Positions 23,478 through 30,643 of a stretch of 33,217 nt of DNA are shown here, piece by piece. The number at the start of each line of letters is the position of its first letter. Positions within the stretch are counted from its first letter, which is position 1. A program made the translations under genes and the position numbers. The notes under the pieces were generated by a model that made no database searches, had not been told where the DNA came from, and saw only the letters and a list, made by a program, of their open reading frames with translations. Origin of the DNA: Spirochaetota bacterium (GTDB lineage: Bacteria; Spirochaetota; UBA4802; UB4802); NCBI GenBank assembly GCA_026414805.1, contig JAOAIH010000031.1, positions 1 to 33,217 of the forward strand, written 5' to 3'.

Positions 23478-26400
23478 ATGAAGAAAATGATAGTAACTAC
23501 ACTCTTGGTGCAATTATTTTTTCTTCACGCCTACTCTCAAACAATCGATAATCCTCAAGTAGTGGTACAACAGGGACATAGTGAATGGATAACATCCATG
23601 GCGGCTTCACCTGATGGCAGAATAATTGCATCCGCAAGCCTTGATGGAACAATAAAGCTTTGGGATGTTGCAAGCGGAAGATTGCTACGAACAATGGTTG
23701 GACATAGCGGTACTGTCGAAGCAATAGCATTTTCACCAGATGGGCGTACACTAGTGTCATGTGGTGCAGATAAAACAATCAAATGGTGGGAGGTTGAAAC
23801 TGGAAAGATTGTTATAAACATAGATACCGCAAGCTATATGAAAACTATAGCGTTTTCCCCTGACGGTAAAATGATTGCCACAGGCAGTGATGATGCAAAA
23901 GTAAAGATATGGGATTGGTCAACAGGAAAAGAAATAATCACATTTTTTGGGCACAGGGGGGACATTACATCAGTAGCTTTTTCTGTTGATAATAGATTTG
24001 TAGCTTCAGCAAGCAAAGATGGTACCATTAAATTGTGGGAAATTAGTACTGGAAAAATAGTACGAATATTTTCCGGACATACAGGTGATGTTACTTCTAT
24101 AGCGTTTTCGCCTAATGGCAGGATATTGGTATCAGGAAGCAGCGATACAACAGTGAAAGTATGGGATGTGATAACTCAACGGCTTATACATACTCTATCA
24201 GGCCATAAAGATTCTGTACTTTCAGTTTCATTTTCACAAGATGGTAAGTACATTGCTTCAGGAAGTGCTGATGAGTCCATTGCAATATGGGATTATGAAA
24301 CTGGCAGACTATCTGCAGTACTTAAAGGACACAGCAGTGTAGTGTCATCAGTTGTATTTTTACCACAGGGCAACTATCTGGTATCAGGTGCATGGGATAA
24401 CACAATAAAATTGTGGGATATAGTAAATAGCAGGGAAGTGAAAACTTTCTTGGCTACTGCGGATTGGATTTATTCGGTTGCTGTGTCACCCGATGGATTG
24501 TTTGTTGCGGCTGGTACCGATAGCAATGGCATCCAATTGTGGAATCTGTCAAAGGTTAATGATCTAAAAATACTTTCTGATCATAAAGGAAGCGTGTTTA
24601 CTGTTGCCATTTCACCTGATGGGAAAATGTTAGCTTCCGGCAGCTATGATAAAACGATAAAATTGTGGGAAATACCAGAAGGCAGGTTGCTTAAAACTTT
24701 CAAAGGACATACGGAAGCAGTCAATTGTATTAGATTTTCCCCTTGTGGTAATTATTTAGTATCAGGCAGCAGTGACGGGACAGTCAGGCTTTGGGATGTA
24801 AAGCGTGGTGTGTTAGTACATACGTTTAAAGGGCATGAAGGTGGGGTGGATGCAGTTGCATTCTCGCCTGATGGTACACTCATAGCATCTGGTGGATATG
24901 ATAAAACAATCAGGTTATGGCAGATAGCTACTAAAAAAGAATTATTAAAATTAACAGGTCATGAATTCAGAATACTATCATTGGCTTTTGCCCCCGATGG
25001 TAAATCATTGGTATCCGGCAGTAGCGATACTACTGTTCGATTGTGGAACGTGGCAAGTGGGCAGTGCATAAAAACGTTAAACCATAAAGGTATAGTGTAT
25101 TGTGTTGTATTTTCCAATGATGGCAAAACTATCATATCGGGGAGCTCTGATACCACAATAAAATTTTGGGATGTAAATACGTTTGCTGCAACAACATTAC
25201 TTACACATAATTACGTTATATCACTTGCAGTATCAAGGGATAATACGCATATAATTTCAGGTGGTAAGGATTGTAAGGTCAGAATTTGGGATGCTGGTAC
25301 TAAAAAAGAGATAGCTCAATGTATTGTAACTGCCAGCAGAGAATGGGCTGTTGTAACTCCTGATAACTATTATTTTTGCAATAAGGGCACGCTGAATTAC
25401 ATTCATTTTGTGAAAGGATTAAAAGTATTTTCGTTTGATCAGTTTGACCTGCAGTTCAATCGCCCCGACATTGTGCTGGAACGACTGGGAAAAGCATCTG
25501 GCAATTTGATTGTAGCATTCCGCACGGCATACGAAAAGCGACTGCGTAAAATGGGTTTTAATTTGTCTCAATTTGAAAAAATTTTTATATCCAATGCACC
25601 TCAGGTTGCAATTACAATGCCAGAAAGCGGCATTATTGAAACTGATAAACCATATTATGTAGTAAGGTTTAGAGCTCAGGATGATCTATATATGCTTGAG
25701 CGGATATTTGTTAAAGTTAATGGTGTTCCTCTTTATGGAGTCAAAGGAAAATTACTGGAAAACAAAAGTAAACTGGTACAACAAACATTGAGTATTCCAC
25801 TATCAGCCGGTAATAATGCAATTATGGTATCAGTTCTTAATGAAAAAGGTGTTGAATCACTTCCCCACACAATACATGTAAAGTATTCTCCACCAACCCC
25901 AATTAAGCCAAATTTATATATAGTAAGTATTGGAGTATCTAAATTTGTTCAGGCAGACTATAATCTGACGTATGCTGATAAGGATGCTAAGGATTTTGTA
26001 AAACTTTTTGAACAAAAAAAGGATAGGTATGGCACGATATACCAGTTTGTTGTTTTAAATGAAGATGCAACACGTGAAAGAATAGTACAGTTAAAGTCGG
26101 TATTGCTTAAAACTACTCCGGATGATCATGTAATTGTATTTGTTGCCTCTCACGGGCTTCTTGATGAAAATCTTGATTACTATATTGCTACTTATGATAT
26201 AGATTTTTCTAATCCTGGGGGTAAAGGATTACGGTATGACCAATTAGAAGAACTACTAGATGGAATACCATCTCGTAAAAAGGTGATGTTGATTGATGCT
26301 TGCCATTCAGGAGAATTAGACAGGGAAGATATGCAACTGATGAGTGCACAGGTTAAGACTGATAGCCATGTAAAATCACGTGGTTTTACCATAGTAAAGA

Positions 26401-26729
26401 ACAAAGTTAATTCCATAGGGTTGGCAAATAGTTTTGAACTTATGAAGGAATTGTTTGCTGATTTAAGGAGGCATAATGGAGCGATAGTGATATCATCTGC
26501 AGGAGGAGAAGAATATGCCTACGAATCAGCCCAATGGCGTAATGGTGTATTCACTTTCAGTGTTATAGAAGGGTTGGCAATTAAGAAAGCTGATAGCAAT
26601 AAAGATGGTGCTATTACAGTATCTGAACTTATGAACTATGTTTCAACAAGAACTCGACAACTTACTGGAGGAAAACAAAATCCTACAACCCGCCAGGAAA
26701 ACATAACAGTAGATTTTACACTATGGTAG
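23478..26729 (+). CDS. Secreted WD40-repeat protein with C-terminal caspase-like (peptidase C14) domain and EF-hand-type loop
   Basis: 1083-residue exported protein. A signal peptide (KKMIVTTLLVQLFFLHAYSQ) is followed by 14 consecutive WD40 repeats (about residues 33-616), enough for two seven-bladed propellers; most read GH...V.SVAFSPDG...SGS.D.T.KLWD. A linker of about 220 residues carries a beta-rich module (PQVAITMPESGIIETDKPYYVVRFRA). The caspase domain starts near residue 830 (LYIVSIGVSKF), with catalytic His892 in VASHG and Cys942 in IDACHSGEL. At residue 1039 begins DSNKDGAITVSE, a complete EF-hand-like calcium loop. The start at 23478 is preferred over in-frame ATG 23466 because AGGTC lies just upstream and the signal peptide begins there. 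The last seven bases overlap the next gene. Substrate and role are unknown. Confidence 0.9.
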   Translation: MKKMIVTTLLVQLFFLHAYSQTIDNPQVVVQQGHSEWITSMAASPDGRIIASASLDGTIKLWDVASGRLLRTMVGHSGTVEAIAFSPDGRTLVSCGADKTIKWWEVETGKIVINIDTASYMKTIAFSPDGKMIATGSDDAKVKIWDWSTGKEIITFFGHRGDITSVAFSVDNRFVASASKDGTIKLWEISTGKIVRIFSGHTGDVTSIAFSPNGRILVSGSSDTTVKVWDVITQRLIHTLSGHKDSVLSVSFSQDGKYIASGSADESIAIWDYETGRLSAVLKGHSSVVSSVVFLPQGNYLVSGAWDNTIKLWDIVNSREVKTFLATADWIYSVAVSPDGLFVAAGTDSNGIQLWNLSKVNDLKILSDHKGSVFTVAISPDGKMLASGSYDKTIKLWEIPEGRLLKTFKGHTEAVNCIRFSPCGNYLVSGSSDGTVRLWDVKRGVLVHTFKGHEGGVDAVAFSPDGTLIASGGYDKTIRLWQIATKKELLKLTGHEFRILSLAFAPDGKSLVSGSSDTTVRLWNVASGQCIKTLNHKGIVYCVVFSNDGKTIISGSSDTTIKFWDVNTFAATTLLTHNYVISLAVSRDNTHIISGGKDCKVRIWDAGTKKEIAQCIVTASREWAVVTPDNYYFCNKGTLNYIHFVKGLKVFSFDQFDLQFNRPDIVLERLGKASGNLIVAFRTAYEKRLRKMGFNLSQFEKIFISNAPQVAITMPESGIIETDKPYYVVRFRAQDDLYMLERIFVKVNGVPLYGVKGKLLENKSKLVQQTLSIPLSAGNNAIMVSVLNEKGVESLPHTIHVKYSPPTPIKPNLYIVSIGVSKFVQADYNLTYADKDAKDFVKLFEQKKDRYGTIYQFVVLNEDATRERIVQLKSVLLKTTPDDHVIVFVASHGLLDENLDYYIATYDIDFSNPGGKGLRYDQLEELLDGIPSRKKVMLIDACHSGELDREDMQLMSAQVKTDSHVKSRGFTIVKNKVNSIGLANSFELMKELFADLRRHNGAIVISSAGGEEYAYESAQWRNGVFTFSVIEGLAIKKADSNKDGAITVSELMNYVSTRTRQLTGGKQNPTTRQENITVDFTLW

Positions 26730-27304
26730 ATAATCGCAATTCAATCGAAACTGAAGAGCGGCTAATTTTTACACAAACATGGTTTGATTTCTGGTTTGTT
26801 GTACTGTTGTTTTGTGGTTTGTTGCTTTTGATTCTATGGAATAAAATTAAGACTGTTGAGCACTTTGCAATATTTATCTATTGTCTTCTTCAGATCTTTG
26901 TGCCTGTATATCTTTTTTTTAAATTAGCAGGGATACGGGTATTTGAAATAACACCTGATTATATTCAGATAACAATTGGCAGTGAGCACAAGGTTGTACG
27001 TATACCTAAAGAAAGTATTCAAATAATTGAAATTCAATACATTCCTGCATTGAATATATTCAACAGATACAAATCAGAAAAAATAGTATTCCATTTTAGA
27101 TATGTAAAAGGATTTAATGCACAATTAAAAGGTTTAAAAAATTTCTTCTATGGCAAAAAAATATCAGTTACTCATAATAGCCTTTTTCTTGATAAAACAT
27201 CAAAAGTGGTGGCATTTATAGAAAAATATTATCATGACAGATTGAGTATTGATCACAGAGTGAAAGAATATTTAGAAAAGAAATATGGTAATGATATAAC
27301 GTAA
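26723..27304 (+). CDS. Membrane protein with two helices and PH-like C-terminal domain, coupled to the caspase gene
   Basis: 193 residues, family not certain. Two membrane segments (FDFWFVVLLFCGLLLLILW, about 22-40, and HFAIFIYCLLQIFVPVYLFFKLAG, about 47-70) form a hairpin, leaving both ends on one side. The following sequence RVFEITPDYIQITIGSEHKVVRIPKESIQIIEIQYIP has the strand pattern of bacterial PH-like (DUF304-type) domains, and a charged helix ends the protein. Its ATG overlaps the caspase stop by seven bases, so the two are co-translated. It could anchor or signal for the secreted caspase protein, but that is inferred only from coupling. Confidence 0.75.
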   Translation: MVDNRNSIETEERLIFTQTWFDFWFVVLLFCGLLLLILWNKIKTVEHFAIFIYCLLQIFVPVYLFFKLAGIRVFEITPDYIQITIGSEHKVVRIPKESIQIIEIQYIPALNIFNRYKSEKIVFHFRYVKGFNAQLKGLKNFFYGKKISVTHNSLFLDKTSKVVAFIEKYYHDRLSIDHRVKEYLEKKYGNDIT

Positions 27305-27905
27305 GTACTAACTCAATGAATGTTTAAAAATTTCTAAATATGAAAGTCGTATACAATTATTTGCTTGCATTCATGTTTTTACGATTGCATTAGTTAAGTT
27401 AATATCTTTCTATGCTCCTCAACAAAATTTATAACTACAGACTAAATGACGGGATAAACCTAGTTTCCCTTAATAATGGTTTATTCAGCTTGTGCGATAA
27501 CTCATTGTAGTACACTTTGCTGGCGTGCTATAAATACATCCCAACACTTACTTCAGTTCACGTATCCCGAAAAGCTATTGAATTAAAATTAAATCGATTG
27601 TCACAATATTACATATTAGTCTTGTGCCCTCTGCTTTAAAATTACAGCTATCATTTGTAATATAAAATATAGTACTATATTTTTGATTGAAACTTTATAG
27701 TCACACATGTCCCACTTGTTAATTTTGTCATTTTAATATCTCATAATGTTTTATAATTATAATTAATTTCTTTATAAATATACAAACAAACAGTTAAAGC
27801 AAAGCTCTAATAGCTGAATATGTAAATGCCATCATTATCTTTAACACTATGATAAAATGTAAAAATACAAACATATTATAAAACAGCCAGTCGGTATAAA
27901 AATAG

Positions 27906-27934
27906 TTGACTTTTTTTAACAGGTGTTTTATTAT
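27906..27934 (+). promoter_or_regulatory. Promoter of lipase gene 1
   Basis: TTGACT (27906-27911), 17 bases, TATTAT (27929-27934). The -10 element is the left edge of the palindrome at 27927-27960, so a bound repressor would cover the -10 and the start site. The ATG is 35 bases further on, after GGGGGC. Confidence 0.7.
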
Positions 27935-27960
27935 ATACCATATAGACGGTATATAATAAA
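27927..27960. promoter_or_regulatory. Palindromic operator 1, TetR-family style
   Basis: 34-base inverted repeat with only two mismatched pairs around its centre (27943/27944). The inner 18 bases, ATACCATATAGACGGTAT (27935-27952), agree at 14 of 18 positions with the equivalent site before the second lipase. Inner arms ATACC and CGGTAT resemble operators of TetR-family repressors. No such regulator gene is in the window. Confidence 0.7.
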
Positions 27961-27969
27961 GGGGGCTTT

Positions 27970-29082
27970 ATGAAAAGGGGTTTGCTTATTATTGCAACGA
28001 TTATAGTTGCTATCGCTCTTATCCCTTATGGGGTTTTTGCTGCAGTACCACGCACCACATATCCAGTAGTATTTGCCCATGGTATGGCTGGATTTGATGA
28101 TATTTTGGGGTACGATTACTGGGGTAATGATTTTGGAGTATTTGTTGGTGATCCTTGTGATGAATTTTTAGAAGTAACCTGTAATGGAAATATCGATAGT
28201 GGCCAGAAATCCTTCGTGGCACAGGTGCAACCGTTCCACTCATCGGAATACCGCGGTACACAGCTTGCCAATCAGATTGAAAGCTATATGGCTACAAGTG
28301 GTGCACAATATGTTAATCTTGTAGGGCACTCACAGGGTGGACTTGACCTGCGTAAGGCTGCTAAGGTCCTGTATCAGCGAAAAGGGTATACTGTGGTAAA
28401 AGTTGCGCTTTCCATTTCTTCACCACATCGTGGTTCGCCGGTGGCAAAGTATATTCTGGATTTGGGACCGGGAGTAACAAGTGTTATAGCTGCACTTGCA
28501 ACTATTTATGGTAATGTTGTCTACAGGTCGGGCAATGATTGTTATGCAGCAGCCAAACAGATGGTATATAATGACTACAGCGCATCAGATGGCGTAACAA
28601 CTGGCATGAAGGTGTTCAATAACGCGTATCCTGTAAGCTCTACATACGCAGCACGCTATGTATCCATAATCACTGCACAGACAGGACTTGATGTAAATCC
28701 GGCACTATTTTTGTTGCGCAACGGCTTTTATAACATTGATGGTGATGGATATTGTACGGATGATTGTGACAATGATGGTGCAGCAGGTAAAGGAAATGGC
28801 ACGCGTACAGATCTTGATGATGACGGCCTTGTAGGTATAAATTCACAGCAAATGGGATACAGGTTAAAACTTAATGATGTATTTTTAGGACAGGATTATC
28901 TGACAACTGATACCGCACTGGGCTATGTTAGTAGCATAAATTATCCAAATAGTGCACAGATGACATCAACAAATGACATTGTAGTGCAGGACCATCTGGA
29001 TGTCATTGGTGTTGGTCCGGATATGTTTGATGAAATGGAGTTTTATGCAGCAGTGTTTGATTATATTGCCTACTATGATTGA
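27970..29082 (+). CDS. Secreted triacylglycerol lipase (family I, foldase-dependent type), paralogue 1
   Basis: Exported esterase releasing fatty acids from glycerides. After a signal peptide (GLLIIATIIVAIALIPYGVFA) comes TTYPVVFAHGMAGFDDILGYDYWG, the oxyanion-loop region of Pseudomonas/Burkholderia family I.1-I.2 lipases. The nucleophile elbow is GHSQGG with Ser121, followed by SISSPHRGSPVAKY. The catalytic Asp is in DDDGLVGINSQQMG (Asp285) and His in QDHLDVIG (His342). An Asp-rich stretch IDGDGYCTDDCDNDG (from about residue 257) looks like a calcium site with a cysteine pair; another pair is in GDPC and VTC near the N-terminus. 370 aa against about 285-320 in Pseudomonas/Burkholderia enzymes. 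Start ATG 27970 follows AAGGGGGC. A foldase gene lies 1.5 kb downstream. Confidence 0.93.
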   Translation: MKRGLLIIATIIVAIALIPYGVFAAVPRTTYPVVFAHGMAGFDDILGYDYWGNDFGVFVGDPCDEFLEVTCNGNIDSGQKSFVAQVQPFHSSEYRGTQLANQIESYMATSGAQYVNLVGHSQGGLDLRKAAKVLYQRKGYTVVKVALSISSPHRGSPVAKYILDLGPGVTSVIAALATIYGNVVYRSGNDCYAAAKQMVYNDYSASDGVTTGMKVFNNAYPVSSTYAARYVSIITAQTGLDVNPALFLLRNGFYNIDGDGYCTDDCDNDGAAGKGNGTRTDLDDDGLVGINSQQMGYRLKLNDVFLGQDYLTTDTALGYVSSINYPNSAQMTSTNDIVVQDHLDVIGVGPDMFDEMEFYAAVFDYIAYYD

Positions 29083-29102
29083 ATAGATTAATCACAGTGT
29101 AT

Positions 29103-29141
29103 ACAAAAGCCCTTTCTTTAAAAGAAAGGGCTTTTGTTTTT
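29103..29141 (+). terminator. Rho-independent terminator after lipase 1
   Basis: The stem CAAAAGCCCTTTCTT pairs with AAGAAAGGGCTTTTG around a small TTAA-centred loop (29104-29136) and is followed by TTTTT. It begins 22 bases after the stop. The flanking A and T runs make it effective in both directions, and it isolates lipase 1 from lipase 2, whose promoter starts 20 bases later. Confidence 0.93.
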
Positions 29142-29160
29142 CATGAAGATGTATTTTTTG

Positions 29161-29188
29161 TTGACAAAAATGAGATATGATATTTAAT
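29161..29188 (+). promoter_or_regulatory. Promoter of lipase gene 2
   Basis: TTGACA (29161-29166), 16 bases, TTTAAT (29183-29188). The -35 is perfect and the -10 has one mismatch. The palindrome at 29180-29211 covers the -10 and the expected start site, the same geometry as for lipase 1. Confidence 0.75.
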
Positions 29189-29211
29189 ACCGATTAGTCG
29201 GTATTAAATAT
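29180..29211. promoter_or_regulatory. Palindromic operator 2, TetR-family style
   Basis: 32-base inverted repeat with a single mismatched pair (29194/29197). The inner 18 bases, ATACCGATTAGTCGGTAT (29187-29204), are the cleaner version of operator 1. It ends 17 bases before the lipase 2 start codon. Confidence 0.8.
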
Positions 29212-29228
29212 ATTTAAAGGGGGTTGGC

Positions 29229-30341
29229 ATGTCATTAGTAAGAGTATTAAATAATATTTTCATTGTATCTGTGTTTTTATTGCTATACGTTCAGAGTTCT
29301 ATTGGCGCAGTTGATAAAACTACGTATCCGGTGGTATTTGCGCATGGCATGGGAGGATTTGATACTATTTTAGGGTACAATTACTGGGGAGATGACTTTG
29401 GTGTATTTGTTGGTGATCCCTGTGATGCATTCCTTGAAGTTACCTGCAATTCAAATATCAATACTGGGCAAAAATCCTTTGTAGCTCAAGTGCAGCCTCT
29501 GCACAATTCAGAATATCGTGGAGCAGAGTTAGCTGATCAAATTGAAGGATATATGGCAACCAGTGGTACAAAGTTTGTTAATTTAGTTGGCCATTCCCAG
29601 GGTGGGATGGATATTCGTAAAGCTGCAAAAGTTCTATACCAGCGAAAGGGATATCAGGTTGTGAAAGTTGCCCTAAGTATATCCTCACCACATAGGGGCT
29701 CGCCACTTGGCAAGTATGTTCTCCAGATGGGAACACTGGGAGATATATTAAAGTTTATCTTTAATCTCTATGGCGATATTGTGTATAAACCGGGCAATGA
29801 TACTGTTGAAGCATTGAAACAATTTGTATATGAAGACTTTGACCCCAATGATGGAAAAATCACAGGAGCAAAAATTTTTAATCAAAATAATCCGGTGTCA
29901 TCGTTGTACGCATCTCGATATGTATCGGTGATGACAGCTCAGAAAGGGTTGGATTTAAATCCGCTTCTTCTGATCGTTAAAGCGCTATACGATATTGATG
30001 GCAATGGCTATTGTGTGGATGATTGTGATAATGATGGAGTGGCAGGCTGTGGCAACGGAATAAAAGATGACCTGGATGATGATGGCATGGTGGGAATCAA
30101 TGCGCAACAGATGGGATATCGCTTACGATATAATGAAGTTTTTCTGGGACAGGATTATCTTACTACTGACACATCATTAGGATATGTTGGCAACATCAAC
30201 TATCCCAATGCAACGCAGATGATTTCACAAGCAGATCTGATACAACAAGATCATGTGGATGTTATAGGAATTGGCCCGGATATGTTTGATGAAATGGAGT
30301 TTTATGCAGCAGTATTTGATTATATTGCATATTATGATTAA
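29229..30341 (+). CDS. Secreted triacylglycerol lipase (family I, foldase-dependent type), paralogue 2
   Basis: Close paralogue of the preceding lipase, same length and architecture, so a tandem duplication. The signal peptide NNIFIVSVFLLLYVQSSIGA differs, but the mature part aligns almost without gaps: TTYPVVFAHGMGGFDTILGYNYWG, nucleophile Ser123 in GHSQGG, SISSPHRGSPLGKY, Asp285 in DDDGMVGINAQQMG and His342 in QDHVDVIG. The Asp-rich loop IDGNGYCVDDCDNDG is kept, with an extra cysteine in VAGCGNG. The most divergent part is the stretch after GSPLGKY (residues about 165-215), which in this lipase type forms the lid region, suggesting different chain-length or interface preference. Start ATG 29229 follows AAAGGGGG. 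A terminator follows the gene. Confidence 0.93.
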   Translation: MSLVRVLNNIFIVSVFLLLYVQSSIGAVDKTTYPVVFAHGMGGFDTILGYNYWGDDFGVFVGDPCDAFLEVTCNSNINTGQKSFVAQVQPLHNSEYRGAELADQIEGYMATSGTKFVNLVGHSQGGMDIRKAAKVLYQRKGYQVVKVALSISSPHRGSPLGKYVLQMGTLGDILKFIFNLYGDIVYKPGNDTVEALKQFVYEDFDPNDGKITGAKIFNQNNPVSSLYASRYVSVMTAQKGLDLNPLLLIVKALYDIDGNGYCVDDCDNDGVAGCGNGIKDDLDDDGMVGINAQQMGYRLRYNEVFLGQDYLTTDTSLGYVGNINYPNATQMISQADLIQQDHVDVIGIGPDMFDEMEFYAAVFDYIAYYD

Positions 30342-30414
30342 TGATGGATAACTATTTACATTGAATATGCTTTAAAATATAATACATATTCTTATAAATA
30401 TGAGCTTACTTTAT

Positions 30415-30449
30415 GGTCGTTGGGATTTTTTTACTCAACGGCCTTTTTT
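30415..30449 (+). terminator. Rho-independent terminator after lipase 2
   Basis: GGTCGTTG (30415-30422) pairs with CAACGGCC (30436-30443) including one G-T pair, with a 13-base loop, followed by TTTTTT. It lies about 75 bases after the stop. A second weaker stem CCCTTT/AAAGGG with a T-run follows at 30506-30536. Most of the 302-base gap before the foldase is otherwise featureless. Confidence 0.8.
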
Positions 30450-30583
30450 ATAAACAGTACTAATCTATATATATTTTAACAATATTCATTATTAGTATAT
30501 TGTTTCCCTTTTTCTAATTGGCTCAAAGGGTTTTTTATTTTTTGATCATAAAAAATGTCCTTGAAAAAAATCACTGTTGGCAA

Positions 30584-30623
30584 GATGATGTGGGCAGTAG
30601 GGTCAGAGCTCTAAAGCATCATC
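30584..30623 (+). promoter_or_regulatory. Leader hairpin just before the foldase gene
   Basis: GATGATG (30584-30590) and CATCATC (30617-30623) are exact inverted repeats separated by 26 bases, followed by TATTTTTATA and then the ribosome site AGGAG. The position in the leader suggests control of foldase expression, but the stem is only seven pairs and may be chance. Confidence 0.3.
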
Positions 30624-30643
30624 TATTTTTATAGGAGTAGCAC

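Larger units (their letters stand above)
27305..27969. other. Long AT-rich intergenic region upstream of the lipase genes
   Basis: 665 bases without a credible gene on either strand. It holds one near-copy of the iterated word (GCGATAACTCAT at 27494-27505) and, at its right end, the lipase promoter and palindromic operator. The composition is markedly AT-rich through 27600-27900 with many short A/T runs. No terminator follows the PH-like gene, and no tRNA or structured RNA is recognisable. Confidence 0.5.

Noticed and set aside
23570-25330. Repetitive DNA in the WD40 region as a tandem repeat array
   Set aside because: The repetition is at protein level (WD40 blades of about 42 residues); the DNA of the blades has diverged.
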